DNA of 64,000 nucleotides from Bacillota bacterium. GTDB taxonomy: Bacteria; Bacillota; Clostridia; Christensenellales; Aristaeellaceae. The stretch is from NCBI GenBank assembly GCA_023444095.1, contig JAEZRP010000030.1:1-64000 (forward strand), given 5' to 3'. Under the pieces are notes generated by a model that ran no database searches, was not told the origin of the DNA, and saw nothing but the letters and a program-made list of their open reading frames with translations. The translations under genes and the position numbers were made by a program. Shown here piece after piece: positions 50,986 through 60,323 of this stretch; position 1 is the stretch's first letter; the number at the start of each line of letters is the position of its first letter.

Positions 50986-52299
50986 ATGAACTGGGTGGAT
51001 CAGATGAACGAGGTGATGAGCTACGTCGAGCGGAACCTGACCGAGACCATCGATCTGGACGAGGTCGGGCGCATCGCGGCCTGCCCGAGCGCGGTATTCC
51101 AGCGCATCTTCATGCTTTCTGCGAACATGACGCTCACGGAGTACATTCGCAGGCGCAGACTGGGCCGCGCGGCTTCGGAGCTGGTGAGCACCCGGGAGCG
51201 GATCATGGACATTGCGCTGCGCTACGGGTACGATACCCCCGACGCGTTTTGCGTGGCGTTCAAGCGGCTCTATGGGGTGACGCCCTCCGAGGCGCGGCGC
51301 AAGCACCTGAAGCTTAAGGGGCACTACCGGCTGCATTTCACGCTGTCCGCGACGTACATCAAGGGGGATGAGGAAATGGTGATCCAGAACGTGGACCGCT
51401 ACCGGGTGACCGAGCCGCTGTTCGAGGGCGCGCGCGTCATCCTGAACCATTTGGGGGAGAGGTACACCCCCGCGTACATTCAGGGCGTGTCCGGCGCGGC
51501 GTTTCGCATGAGCGGCGGCTGCCCCAGCAGGCCCACCTGCTTTTTCACCCGCTGGACGAGCGACTTCCTGCGCTATCTGGGCTACGATGTGACCGAGGTG
51601 CCCTGCAAGAGCTCCGATAACAACGACCTCACCGCCGCCATGATCGATGCGGTGAAATCGCAAATCGACAGGGGTCGGCCGGCCCTGGTGTGGCATGCGT
51701 TCACGAACATGGAGTGGGATGTGGTGTGCGGCTATGACGAGGAGCAGCGCCAGTTCATCGGGCGCGGCAGCTACAAGGGCCTGGGAGACTACGAGCGGGA
51801 GAGCTGGGATCGGCCTGGAACCGCCGAGATCGCCATCGGCGCGATTCTGATCGGCGAGAAGAAGTTCACCCCCGATGCCGCGAAGTTGGAGTCGGACGCG
51901 CTGCGCGATGCGGTAAAGTTCGCGCGCAGGGAGACCGATTCCCCCACGCCCCACGAGCGCGAGGGCGTGCAGTTCTACCGTTGGTGGGCCGAGGCGTACC
52001 AATCGGATACCAAGGAGCGCGACGCGGCGGACGCCTACTGCCACGAGGTGTATGCCTCCGCCCGCCGCGCGGGCGTGGAGTTCCTGCGGGAGATCGAGCC
52101 CAGGCACCCCGAACGGGAGGCTGCCCTTCTCAAAGCCGCGGACTGCTTCGCCCGCGAGGTGGACGCGCTCGAGCGCGCGCGGCCGTACCTCTCCTGGCAT
52201 TCGCCCTGGGGCGCGGATGCGGCCCGCAACCGCGCCGTCGCGCCGCTCATCGCCGAGGCGGCGGAGTGGTACGAGAAGGGAATTGCATGCCTGGAGTAG
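50986..52299 (+). CDS. AraC-type DNA-binding domain fused to a BtrH-like domain
   Basis: This 437-residue protein opens with an AraC double helix-turn-helix (about 5-108: TIDLDEVGRIAACPSAVFQRIF and GYDTPDAFCVAFKRLYG). It continues with a domain resembling the BtrH N-terminal/C39-like fold: GVSGAAFRMSGG with a Cys, DFLRYLGYDV and a VWHAF-x-x-x-EWDVVCGYD segment. A helical C-terminal third follows. AraC domains are normally C-terminal; here DNA binding comes first. The gene starts at 50986, with AAAGGTGG upstream. The ligand or enzymatic role is unknown. Confidence 0.85.
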   Translation: MNWVDQMNEVMSYVERNLTETIDLDEVGRIAACPSAVFQRIFMLSANMTLTEYIRRRRLGRAASELVSTRERIMDIALRYGYDTPDAFCVAFKRLYGVTPSEARRKHLKLKGHYRLHFTLSATYIKGDEEMVIQNVDRYRVTEPLFEGARVILNHLGERYTPAYIQGVSGAAFRMSGGCPSRPTCFFTRWTSDFLRYLGYDVTEVPCKSSDNNDLTAAMIDAVKSQIDRGRPALVWHAFTNMEWDVVCGYDEEQRQFIGRGSYKGLGDYERESWDRPGTAEIAIGAILIGEKKFTPDAAKLESDALRDAVKFARRETDSPTPHEREGVQFYRWWAEAYQSDTKERDAADAYCHEVYASARRAGVEFLREIEPRHPEREAALLKAADCFAREVDALERARPYLSWHSPWGADAARNRAVAPLIAEAAEWYEKGIACLE

Positions 52300-52430
52300 G
52301 GGAGGCGAGGGCTCTGCCTTCGCGCTCCAAGGAGCCGAGTCCATTCGGAATCCAGACCATGGGTTAGGGAGATGGATGTCCGTCCGCTGGATCGCGCGGG
52401 GCCGAACCCCGCGCGATCTGACGTGTTTTC
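52300..52430 (+). repeat. Composite palindromic module, copy 7
   Basis: It follows the AraC-BtrH stop. It contains GAGGGCTCTGCCTTC, a linker with GATGTCCGTCCGCTGG, and a 12-bp stem GATCGCGCGGGG/CCCCGCGCGATC (52390-52401 with 52407-52418), followed by TGACGTGTTTTC. Confidence 0.75.
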
Positions 52431-52494
52431 ATGATTGTTCTTTTTGGGTGAACGTGATAGACTGTATGCGTCAACAGAGGAAGGGAGAATTCCC

Positions 52495-53190
52495 ATGGCA
52501 CAAATGACGCGCGTCGCGCTGATCCCCGCATACGAACCGGGAAGGGAGCTTCCGCCGCTCGCCGCGGCCCTGCGGGAAGCGGGCCTCGAGGTCGTCGTGG
52601 TGGACGACGGGAGCGGCCCCCGCTTTGATGGTATTTTCGGCGCCTGCGAACCCTTTGCAGACGTGGTGCGCGATTCGAAGAACGGCGGCAAGGGCCACGC
52701 GCTCAAGGTGGGCTTTCGGCGGATCGTCGAGACCGTGCCCGTCCCGTTCTCGGTCGTCACCCTCGACGCCGACGGTCAGCATAGCGTGGAGGACGCACTC
52801 AAAACGCTCGTGGCGGCCGAGGTGCATCCGGGCGAGCTCGTCCTCGGCTCGCGTAAATTTGACGGCGAGGTGCCGCTCAGAAGCCGCTTCGGGAACGGCG
52901 TCACGCGACTCGTGTTCCGGCTCATGACCGGCATATCCGTGCGCGACACGCAGACGGGTCTGCGCGCCTTCGGAAGCGACATGGCAGATTTCATGCTCGC
53001 CATCGCGGGCGAGCGCTATGAATACGAGATGAACGTTCTCCTGACCTGCGCGCGCGACCGCGTGAGGATGCGCGAGATCGACATCCGGACCATCTACATC
53101 GACAACAATGCCTCGTCCCATTTTAGCACCCTCAAGGACTCGGCGCGCATCTACAAAACCATACTGAGTTTCAGGAGGGCGTCCCGCTGA
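52495..53190 (+). CDS. Family 2 glycosyltransferase (DPM/GtrB-like)
   Basis: This 231-residue single-domain GT-A enzyme has the nucleotide-binding start VALIPAYEPG and VVVVDDGSG, a metal-binding motif LDADGQHS and the TQTGLRAF segment typical of polyprenyl-phosphate sugar transferases. There are no membrane helices after the catalytic domain, so it is the short form. GGAAGGGAG precedes the ATG at 52495. Its last 20 bp overlap the convergent peptidase gene. Confidence 0.93.
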   Translation: MAQMTRVALIPAYEPGRELPPLAAALREAGLEVVVVDDGSGPRFDGIFGACEPFADVVRDSKNGGKGHALKVGFRRIVETVPVPFSVVTLDADGQHSVEDALKTLVAAEVHPGELVLGSRKFDGEVPLRSRFGNGVTRLVFRLMTGISVRDTQTGLRAFGSDMADFMLAIAGERYEYEMNVLLTCARDRVRMREIDIRTIYIDNNASSHFSTLKDSARIYKTILSFRRASR

Positions 53191-54331
53191 CCACGCCAGA
53201 GAGCACGTATTTCCCCGTGCTCTTGTTGTTCTTCGTGAGTTCCAGGGCGTCGAGGTCGTTGAAGTGCCACCACTCGGACGCGAGCGGCGTAAGCCCCGCG
53301 TCCGTCATATATTTTTGGAGCCGCTTCGCCGGGCCGTTCATGGATTTTGCGAGCGTCGCGCTCCTCCACGCCGTGCGCGAGCTTCCGCTGACGGGCGCGG
53401 TGAACGTCGCAGATGCCTGGCTCAACTCGTGCATCCGGGTCGGCATGTTATGGTACTCGGCAGCCGTCACCTCCGTGTATCCATACGCGCCCGCGCGCCT
53501 TTCCTCGGTCGCGGTCACTTTTGCGAGGCTCACATCCACCGCGCCTCCACGCTGGTGGTTGGAAAGCCGCGTCGACGCGAACCACGAGAGCGCCCACGGC
53601 GCGGAGGTAATGCCTGCCATGACGGCCTGATCGGAATCCGCCAACTTTTGAAGCGCGCGGACGATCGTCATCTGCACGTCGTAGGGGCGATACGCCTCGT
53701 AGAGCACCAGCGTCTCCCCGTTTTGGAGCGCCGCCTGCTGTGCCGCATATATTTTTTGGACCATGGGGTATAAGACGGGCATGACGAACTCTCGCATCCC
53801 AAGTCGGGCGTTGTTCTGCTTGCCGGGATAAAGTCCCTCGCCCGTGATCCCCGGGATCGCTTTTCCGGACGAGCGCAGGAGCGACTTGTACGTGTTCGTC
53901 GCGTCGTAGACGATGGAGGGCACGACATCGGGAAGGTTCACGAGGCAGTAGCGCGCGTAGAGATACCCGTCCGTGCCGTCCGCGTTGACGCGCAGAAAGT
54001 CGCCCCGCTCGCCGAGGATCAGAAACGCGCCTCCCGCGGGCAACGTCTGAATGGTTGTCGACGAGGTCGAGGCCGACGCGCGCAGGTTCATCGGGACCGA
54101 CGCGAAGCCCGTAGCGCCCTCGATGGGAAGCTCGTACCTTTCCGATTTGAGCGGCGCCGCGGTGGGCGTAGGCGCGGGCGTGGGAACGGCGGTCGGTTCC
54201 GGCGTCTCGCTTGGCGCGGGCGTGGGCGGAACGGGAACCGCGCCGCGGCGCGTGTTGAAAACGAGCGCAATCAGAAGAACCGCCCCCAGGACGCCGATCA
54301 GAACGAACGCATAAATCGTCCGCTTGCGCAT
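53171..54331 (-). CDS. Membrane-anchored SH3b / M15-family peptidase (D-Ala-D-Ala dipeptidase-like)
   Basis: This 386-residue protein has an N-terminal membrane helix (about 6-26), a Pro/Thr/Ala-rich linker (33-60), an SH3b domain (about 75-131) and an M15 peptidase domain. Zinc and catalytic residues are recognisable: YEAYRPYDVQ, SNHQRGGAVDVSL (His and Asp) and SEWWHFND (Glu and His). It lies outside the membrane and should trim peptidoglycan stem peptides, like VanX/DdpX or VanY enzymes. The start at 54331 has GGAAGGAGG upstream. Confidence 0.92.
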   Translation of the reverse strand: MRKRTIYAFVLIGVLGAVLLIALVFNTRRGAVPVPPTPAPSETPEPTAVPTPAPTPTAAPLKSERYELPIEGATGFASVPMNLRASASTSSTTIQTLPAGGAFLILGERGDFLRVNADGTDGYLYARYCLVNLPDVVPSIVYDATNTYKSLLRSSGKAIPGITGEGLYPGKQNNARLGMREFVMPVLYPMVQKIYAAQQAALQNGETLVLYEAYRPYDVQMTIVRALQKLADSDQAVMAGITSAPWALSWFASTRLSNHQRGGAVDVSLAKVTATEERRAGAYGYTEVTAAEYHNMPTRMHELSQASATFTAPVSGSSRTAWRSATLAKSMNGPAKRLQKYMTDAGLTPLASEWWHFNDLDALELTKNNKSTGKYVLSGVVSGTPS

Positions 54332-54418
54332 TTTCGTTCCTCCTTCCGTCTTTTTCATTTTTCCCCCGAATCCGATCCGCATGCGCGGGGAAAAATGAAG
54401 GAAAAAACGGAGGGCTTT

Positions 54419-55846
54419 ATGAAGACAATCTGGCAAGTCGAATCCGCCGTACCCCGTCCGCCGCTTGAGGGTGAAATTAACGCCGACGTTTGCGTGATCG
54501 GCGCGGGCGTCGCGGGCCTCAACTGTGCGTATCTGCTAAAGGAGGCCGGGCTGAACGCGGTCGTTTTGGAGGCGGGGCGCGTCGGCGCGGGCACGACGAG
54601 CCGCACAACGGGCAAGATCACAGCGCAGCACGACCTCATCTACGACTTTCTCTCCCGCACATCGGGCGGCGAGGCCGCCCGCGCCTACGCGGAGATCAAC
54701 CAAACGGCTCTTGAGACGTACGCGCGCGTCGTCCGGGACGAGGGAATCGACTGCGATTTTGTGCGCGCAGACTCCTTCGTGTTCGCGCGCGGCGACGCGA
54801 CATCCCTCGAAAATGAACGGAAGGCCATGGAACGCGCGGGGCTCGACGCGTACCTGACGGAGGAATCCGAGCTTCCCTTCCCCGTGACGGCCTCCCTCGG
54901 CCTCCGGAATCAGGCACACTTCCACCCCATGAAATACCTGAACGCACTCGCGCGGCTCGTCCCGGTATACGAAAACAGCCGTGCGCTGGACGTCGAGGAA
55001 AAGATTGTCCGCACGGCGCGCGGGAGCGTCCGCGCTGACCGCGTCGTCGTCGCGACGCGCTTCCCCTTCCTGAACGCTCCCGGCTACTATTTTCTGCGCA
55101 TGCATCAGGAGATGAGCTGCATTCTGGCGCTCGAGGGACCGCGGCCGCTCTCCGGCATGCACATCGACAGGGCGGACGGCGGACTCTCGCTGCGGCCGTG
55201 GCGGAACCTGACGCTCGTCTGCTCCGGAAGCTGGCGCACGGGCGAGAACGCCGGGAGCCAGTATGCCGAACTCGAGCGCAAGGCGGCGGAGATGTTCCCC
55301 GTCGCGCGGCCCGTCGCGCGCTGGTCGGCGGAGGACTGCGTGACGCAGGACAGGCTCCCCTTCGTCGGCCCTTACGGCGCGCATACGCAGGACATGTACG
55401 TTGCAACGGGCTTTGGCAAGTGGGGGATGTCGCTTTCGATGGCGGCTGCGCTCATCCTGACGGAGCTCATCCAGGGGCGCGAATCCGCCGCCGCGCGCCT
55501 CTTCTCCCCCCGCCGCGCGCCCACCCACGGCATGAAGGCGCTGGGGGACGACATGATTGCGAGCGTCAAGGGCTTCGCGCGCCACCTGAAGCTCCCGGAA
55601 GACGCGCTGCCGGACGTCCCGGCGGGCGAGGCGCGCGTGGTGGAGCTGAGCGGACACAAGGTGGGCGCGTACCGCGATCCGGACGGGAAAATCCACGCCG
55701 TCCCGCTCACCTGTCCCCACCTCGGGTGTATGCTCTCCTGGAACCCGGACGACTTGAGCTGGGACTGCCCCTGCCACGGCTCGCGCTTTGACGTCGACGG
55801 GAATTTACTCGACGGACCCGCACAGGATAACCTTCCGCCCTTGTGA
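54419..55846 (+). CDS. FAD-dependent oxidoreductase with C-terminal Rieske domain
   Basis: This 475-residue protein has an N-terminal DAO-type FAD domain with VCVIGAGVAGLNCAYLL near residue 25 and a GAGTTSRTTGKIT segment. A C-terminal Rieske domain has CPHLGC and CPCHGSRFD ligating a 2Fe-2S cluster. GGAGGG lies before the ATG at 54419. Related YhfW-type proteins in Bacillota have the same layout and no settled substrate. The next gene follows with its own promoter, so it is monocistronic. Confidence 0.92.
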   Translation: MKTIWQVESAVPRPPLEGEINADVCVIGAGVAGLNCAYLLKEAGLNAVVLEAGRVGAGTTSRTTGKITAQHDLIYDFLSRTSGGEAARAYAEINQTALETYARVVRDEGIDCDFVRADSFVFARGDATSLENERKAMERAGLDAYLTEESELPFPVTASLGLRNQAHFHPMKYLNALARLVPVYENSRALDVEEKIVRTARGSVRADRVVVATRFPFLNAPGYYFLRMHQEMSCILALEGPRPLSGMHIDRADGGLSLRPWRNLTLVCSGSWRTGENAGSQYAELERKAAEMFPVARPVARWSAEDCVTQDRLPFVGPYGAHTQDMYVATGFGKWGMSLSMAAALILTELIQGRESAAARLFSPRRAPTHGMKALGDDMIASVKGFARHLKLPEDALPDVPAGEARVVELSGHKVGAYRDPDGKIHAVPLTCPHLGCMLSWNPDDLSWDCPCHGSRFDVDGNLLDGPAQDNLPPL

Positions 55847-55869
55847 AACGCTTCAAACTGATGTATAAT
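55841..55869 (+). promoter_or_regulatory. Promoter of the PRPP synthetase gene
   Basis: TTGTGA (55841-55846, overlapping the previous stop), a 17-bp spacer and TATAAT (55864-55869). Confidence 0.65.
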
Positions 55870-55911
55870 GTCTGTGCGAACCGGAACGAACGAAACAAAG
55901 GAGCGAGAAGG

Positions 55912-57114
55912 GTGAGCTTATTGGAGCCAATATTCGGCGTGGACGGCGATTTTTGCGGCCCGCAGACCTCTGTGGGGCCGCTCGGAATCATCGCCTTGCC
56001 GGGCACGCAGGAAATCGCGGAAAAGATCAACCGGTATCTGGTTGAATGGCGAAACAAGCCGGAGAACGGCAACGGCCTTTTGATGGCCCATCCGGGTTAC
56101 GCCCGGGATACCTTCATCATCGACGCGTCGCTGCCCCGCTTCGGGAACGGCGAGGGCAAGGGCATCATCCGTGAAACCGTCCGCGGCTACGACATCTACA
56201 TCCTCTGCGATATTGGCAACTACGGGGAGACCTACTCCATGTTCGGCATGAAGTACCCCATGTCCCCCGACGATCACTTCCAGAACCTCAAGCGCATCAT
56301 CGCCGCGATGGGCGGCAAGGCCAAGCGTGTGACGGTGGTCATGCCCATGCTCTACGAGGCGCGCCAGCACAGGCGCATGGCCCGCGAATCGCTCGACTGC
56401 GCCATCGCGCTTCAGGAGTTGGTGGCCATGGGCGTCGACAACCTCATCGCCTTCGACGCGCACGACCCGCGCGTCCAGAACGCTATTCCGCTGCACGGTT
56501 TTGAAAACATCATGCCCACCTATCAGATGCTCAAGGCGCTCATCCGCCATGAGCCCGAGCTCTCCATCCAGCCCGACCGGATGATGATCGTCGCGCCCGA
56601 CGAGGGAGGAATGGGCAGAAACATCTATTACGCCACCTTCATGGGCCTTGACCTCGGCATGTTCTACAAGCGGCGCGACTATACCCGCATCATCAACGGC
56701 AGAAATCCCATCATCGCCCACGAATACATCGGCGCGGACGTCTCCGGCAAGGACATCCTCATCGCGGACGACATCCTATCCTCCGGCGATTCGATGCTCG
56801 ACCTCGCGACGGAACTCAAAAAGCGCAACGCCCGCAACATCTATATGTTCATTACATATGCCCTCTTTACCGACGGCCTCGACGCCTTCAACAAGGCGCA
56901 CCGGGAGGGGATCATCACCCGCGTATTCTCCACCAACCTCACCTACCGCACGCCCGAATTGAAGGCCGCGCCCTGGTTCCGAGAGGCGGATCTGTCCAAA
57001 TACATCGCCTACGTCATCGCGACCCTCAACCACGACCGCTCGGTCTCGGCGCTCCTCGACCCCGCCGCCCGCGTTGCTGCGCTCCTCCGGCGCAAGCGAG
57101 AGACGGAGGTGTAA
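55912..57114 (+). CDS. prs: Ribose-phosphate pyrophosphokinase
   Basis: This 400-residue enzyme makes PRPP from ribose 5-phosphate and ATP for nucleotide, His and Trp synthesis. It shows the diphosphate-loop motif ADDILSSGDSMLD (PRPP site) and the FDAHDPRVQN catalytic-loop region. At 400 residues it belongs to a long clostridial form, with extra N-terminal residues compared with the 315-residue B. subtilis type. The GTG at 55912 has AAAGGAG eight bases upstream. Starts further upstream would fall inside the promoter. Confidence 0.93.
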   Translation: MSLLEPIFGVDGDFCGPQTSVGPLGIIALPGTQEIAEKINRYLVEWRNKPENGNGLLMAHPGYARDTFIIDASLPRFGNGEGKGIIRETVRGYDIYILCDIGNYGETYSMFGMKYPMSPDDHFQNLKRIIAAMGGKAKRVTVVMPMLYEARQHRRMARESLDCAIALQELVAMGVDNLIAFDAHDPRVQNAIPLHGFENIMPTYQMLKALIRHEPELSIQPDRMMIVAPDEGGMGRNIYYATFMGLDLGMFYKRRDYTRIINGRNPIIAHEYIGADVSGKDILIADDILSSGDSMLDLATELKKRNARNIYMFITYALFTDGLDAFNKAHREGIITRVFSTNLTYRTPELKAAPWFREADLSKYIAYVIATLNHDRSVSALLDPAARVAALLRRKRETEV

Positions 57115-57149
57115 ACCGGCCAAAAACGGGTATCATGATACAACGGCAT

Positions 57150-57173
57150 GGGCGCGCCCTTCGCGGCGCGCCC
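57150..57173 (+). terminator. Terminator after prs
   Basis: GGGCGCGCC (57150-57158) and GGCGCGCCC (57165-57173) form a perfect 9-bp stem followed by TTTGCGATTT. Confidence 0.7.
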
Positions 57174-57195
57174 TTTGCGATTTGGAGGTGATCCC

Positions 57196-59157
57196 GTGAA
57201 TCAGGTGATGACAAACCGACTGGCCGACGAGAAATCGCCGTACCTACTTCAGCACGCGCACAACCCCGTGGACTGGCATCCGTGGGGCGACGAGGCGTTT
57301 GAAAGGGCGGGGAGGGAGGACAAGCCGGTCTTTTTGAGCGTTGGCTACTCCACCTGTCATTGGTGCCACGTGATGGCGCACGAGTCCTTTGAGGACGAGG
57401 AGGTCGCGCGCGTGCTCAACGCGTTTTTCGTTCCGATCAAGGTCGACCGGGAGGAGCGCCCGGACGTGGATCAGGTGTACATGGACGCCTGCGTCGCGAC
57501 CACTGGCTCCGGGGGCTGGCCGCTGACTGCCTTTCTCGCGCCCGATCAGCGCCCGTTTTATCTGGCGACGTACCTGCCCAAGAGGGCGCGCTATGGCCGA
57601 CCGGGGCTGATCGAACTTTTGGAGGCCGTGGCGCGCGCGTGGCGGGAGGACCGGAAGGCGCTCCTTTCGAGCGCGGAACGAATTACGCGCCACATATCGG
57701 CGCACCCGCCCGCCGAGGAAGCGCGGCTCACCCCCGATACGCTCGAGGAAGCTGCGCGGGCGCTTGTCGAGGACTATGTACCCGGCGAAGGGCGCTTCGG
57801 CCCGGCCCCGCTGTTCCCTATGCCGCTCAGGCTACTGTTCCTCGCGAGACAGGGTGGCGAGGGTCTCGAAATCGCGCGGGCGGCGCTCGCGCAAATGGCG
57901 CGGGGCGGCATTTTTGACCACGTCGGCGGCGGGTTTTCGCGCTATTCGACGGACGAGAAATGGCTCGTCCCGCACTTCGAGAAGATGCTCTACGACAACG
58001 CGCTTCTGGCCTACGCCTGTGCCGAGGCCGCGTGGCGCGCGAAGGACGATTTTCTCGCGCGCACGGCGGAGCGGACGCTCGACTACGTCCTGCGCGAGAT
58101 GACCGATCCGGCGGGCGGCTTTTACTGCGCGCAGGACGCGGACAGCGAGGGCCGGGAGGGGCTCTTTTACGCCTTCGGGCGTCCGGAGGTTCAGGAAGTG
58201 CTTGGGCCGGACGGGGCCGCGTTCGCACGCCGCTTTGGGATCACGGACGAGGGGAACTTCGAGGGACGCTCGATCCTGAACCTACTCGCCGATCCGGAGT
58301 TCCGCGCGGCGTGGGGGGAGCATGGGGCCGCGCTCGAGCGGCTGCGCGCCTACCGCGCGGGCCGGTTCAGGCTCCACAAGGACGATAAGGTGCTCGCTTC
58401 CTGGAATGGGCTGATGATTGCCGCGCTCAGCCGTGCGGGGGCGCTGCTCGGCCGGACCGACTATGTCGAGGCCGCGACGCGCGCGACGGATTTCATCAAA
58501 ACACGCATGGCCGCTCCGGATAGCGGGCTCTATGCCCGCTATCGCGCGGGCGAGGCGGGGATTCCCGGCACGCTCGAGGACTACGCGTTTCTCGCGTGGG
58601 GGTTCCTCGAGCACTACCATGCGGCCCTCGCGCCCGAGAGCCTTCTTTTCGCCGCGCGGCTCGCGGATGAAGCGCACGCGCGCTTTCACGACGAGGCGGG
58701 CGGTTACTTCATGACCGCCTCCCATGCCCTCGTCGCCCGCCCCAAGGAGGCTTATGACGGGCCGATCCCCTCCGGCAACGGCGCGATGGCGCTGGTGTTC
58801 GCGGAGCTCGCCGCTTACTCCGACGCCGAGATCTGGCGCGAGCGGCTCGGGCGCCAGCTCCACTTTCTTTCCGGCGGGATCGCCTCGCGCCCCGACGCGC
58901 ACTGCCTCGGTCTCCTCGCGCTCCACGTGCTGTTCCGCGAGAACCGCCGGGTCGTCGCGGCTTGCGCCGACGAGGCTGCGGGCGACCGCGCGCGCGCCGC
59001 GCTTCTGAGGGACTCGCGCAACAGCCATCCCCTCGTCCTGACCCCGCAAACGCGCGGCGCGCTTCATGCCTTCGCCGATCAACCCCTGCCGGAGGCGGGT
59101 ATCGTGTGGTACGCGTGCGCGGACGGGGTGTGCGAGGCGCCGAAGGCCGAGGAGTGA
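57196..59157 (+). CDS. YyaL/SSP411-family protein (thioredoxin-like plus alpha/alpha barrel)
   Basis: This 653-residue protein has an N-terminal thioredoxin-like domain (DUF255) with KSPYLLQHAHNPVDWHPWG and the CHWC pair in YSTCHWCHVM. A glycosidase-like six-hairpin barrel follows, with GGIFDHVGGGFSRYSTD and DADSEGREG. The GTG at 57196 has GGAGGTG five bases upstream. The family is widespread, and its biochemical role is unresolved (redox or N-acylglucosamine epimerase-like activity has been suggested). Confidence 0.93.
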   Translation: MNQVMTNRLADEKSPYLLQHAHNPVDWHPWGDEAFERAGREDKPVFLSVGYSTCHWCHVMAHESFEDEEVARVLNAFFVPIKVDREERPDVDQVYMDACVATTGSGGWPLTAFLAPDQRPFYLATYLPKRARYGRPGLIELLEAVARAWREDRKALLSSAERITRHISAHPPAEEARLTPDTLEEAARALVEDYVPGEGRFGPAPLFPMPLRLLFLARQGGEGLEIARAALAQMARGGIFDHVGGGFSRYSTDEKWLVPHFEKMLYDNALLAYACAEAAWRAKDDFLARTAERTLDYVLREMTDPAGGFYCAQDADSEGREGLFYAFGRPEVQEVLGPDGAAFARRFGITDEGNFEGRSILNLLADPEFRAAWGEHGAALERLRAYRAGRFRLHKDDKVLASWNGLMIAALSRAGALLGRTDYVEAATRATDFIKTRMAAPDSGLYARYRAGEAGIPGTLEDYAFLAWGFLEHYHAALAPESLLFAARLADEAHARFHDEAGGYFMTASHALVARPKEAYDGPIPSGNGAMALVFAELAAYSDAEIWRERLGRQLHFLSGGIASRPDAHCLGLLALHVLFRENRRVVAACADEAAGDRARAALLRDSRNSHPLVLTPQTRGALHAFADQPLPEAGIVWYACADGVCEAPKAEE

Positions 59158-59281
59158 CGGTAGGGGTGGAGGACGGCGCCGAGATCGCTGCCCTGACCGG
59201 ATGATGCTTCTGTAATCATTTCTCATCCGGTCCGAAGTTCACTGTCCCTTGAGTGGGGATGCGGGGGGCAGAAGCTCCCCA
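59158..59281. other. Spacer after the YyaL gene
   Basis: About 120 bp holding a weak stem (CCGGATGA near 59198 with TCATCCGG near 59224) and nothing else clear. Confidence 0.4.
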
Positions 59282-59578
59282 GGGCTTACGCATGAATAAA
59301 GAAACAATGAACTCCGGGAGGTTTGGAGAGCCTCAGCCCTCCATGTTCAATCAAAAGTGCCGGCTTTGTCGGTGCTTTTGGATTCGTCCAGAGGGTGCGC
59401 TTGCGCGCCCGACGGGATCCGTTCATCGCAAGCGGCGATCGCGAAGTGAGCGGCACTTGCTCTGGGCGGCAAATCCGTTCATGCAGCCGGATTTCGCACG
59501 GAATTTTCGTGAAAAAATTTAGAAATCCGGTTCCTCGTTCCTTTGGCTTACGCATGAACGTAGCTCATGCGTAAGCCC
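59282..59578. repeat. 297-bp unit bounded by 14-bp inverted repeats (MITE-like)
   Basis: GGGCTTACGCATGA at 59282-59295 is matched by TCATGCGTAAGCCC at 59565-59578. A further copy of the left sequence at 59545-59556 makes a hairpin with the right end. No transposase or convincing gene lies inside. The unit separates the YyaL and HAD genes. No second copy is in the window, so mobility is unproven. Confidence 0.5.
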
Positions 59579-59599
59579 TGAGAAGCTCCCCGTCACGCC

Positions 59600-59628
59600 T
59601 TGACAAGCGGCCTCGCGGCCCTTACAAT
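59600..59628 (+). promoter_or_regulatory. Promoter of the HAD hydrolase gene
   Basis: TTGACA (59600-59605), a 17-bp spacer and TACAAT (59623-59628). The expected transcription start, near 59635, coincides with the ATG. Confidence 0.8.
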
Positions 59629-59634
59629 GTCCAC

Positions 59635-60294
59635 ATGAAGACATTTCCAATTTCCGGCGCGATTTTTGATATGGACGGCACGCTCCTTGATTCCATGCCC
59701 GCATGGGCGACGGTGGGGCGAGATTTCATGCTGTCAAAGGGCGTCCCCCCGCCCCCGGACGTGGACGCCAACATGCTGCGCATGAGCCTCACCGAAGCGG
59801 CGGAGTACCTGCGGGAGCTCGGGGTCGAGGAATCGCCCGAGGCGATCCGGGCGGGGCTCAACCGCTATGTGGACGGATTTTATCAAAATACGGCGGCGCT
59901 CAAGCCGGGCGTCGCGGAATTCCTGCGCGCGCTGCGCGCGGCGGGCGTGCGCATGTGCGTCGCCACGGCATCCGACCGCGCGCAGGCGGAGGCGGCGTTC
60001 GCCCGCACCGGCGTTCTGGAGCACTTCGACCGCGTCCTCACCTGCACGGAGATTGGGACGACGAAGGCCGAACCCCTGATCTTCGACGCGGCCCGGGCCG
60101 TCATGGGCACGCCGCGCGAGACGACGTGGGTGTTCGAGGACGCCCGCCACGCCGCGGAAACCGCCCGCCGCGCGGGCTACCCCGTTTGCGCCGTGTTCGA
60201 CGCCTCCGAGCCGGATCGGGCGGGCCTCGCAGCCGCATCGGATTTGTATCTGGAATCGTTTGCGCAAGCAAAAGACCACTTCAGGCGATCGTAA
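59635..60294 (+). CDS. HAD-superfamily hydrolase (beta-phosphoglucomutase-like)
   Basis: This 219-residue protein has the nucleophile motif FDMDGTLLDS near residue 10, a helical cap, motif II in VATASDRAQAE and a C-terminal VFEDARHAAETARRAG acidic motif. It is probably a small-molecule phosphatase or phosphomutase. There is no ribosome site before the ATG, the next Met lies inside motif I, and the promoter predicts transcription starting at the ATG. The mRNA may therefore be leaderless. Confidence 0.92.
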   Translation: MKTFPISGAIFDMDGTLLDSMPAWATVGRDFMLSKGVPPPPDVDANMLRMSLTEAAEYLRELGVEESPEAIRAGLNRYVDGFYQNTAALKPGVAEFLRALRAAGVRMCVATASDRAQAEAAFARTGVLEHFDRVLTCTEIGTTKAEPLIFDAARAVMGTPRETTWVFEDARHAAETARRAGYPVCAVFDASEPDRAGLAAASDLYLESFAQAKDHFRRS

Positions 60295-60323
60295 GGCCCG
60301 ACCGACAGACAAGGAGGCGCACC

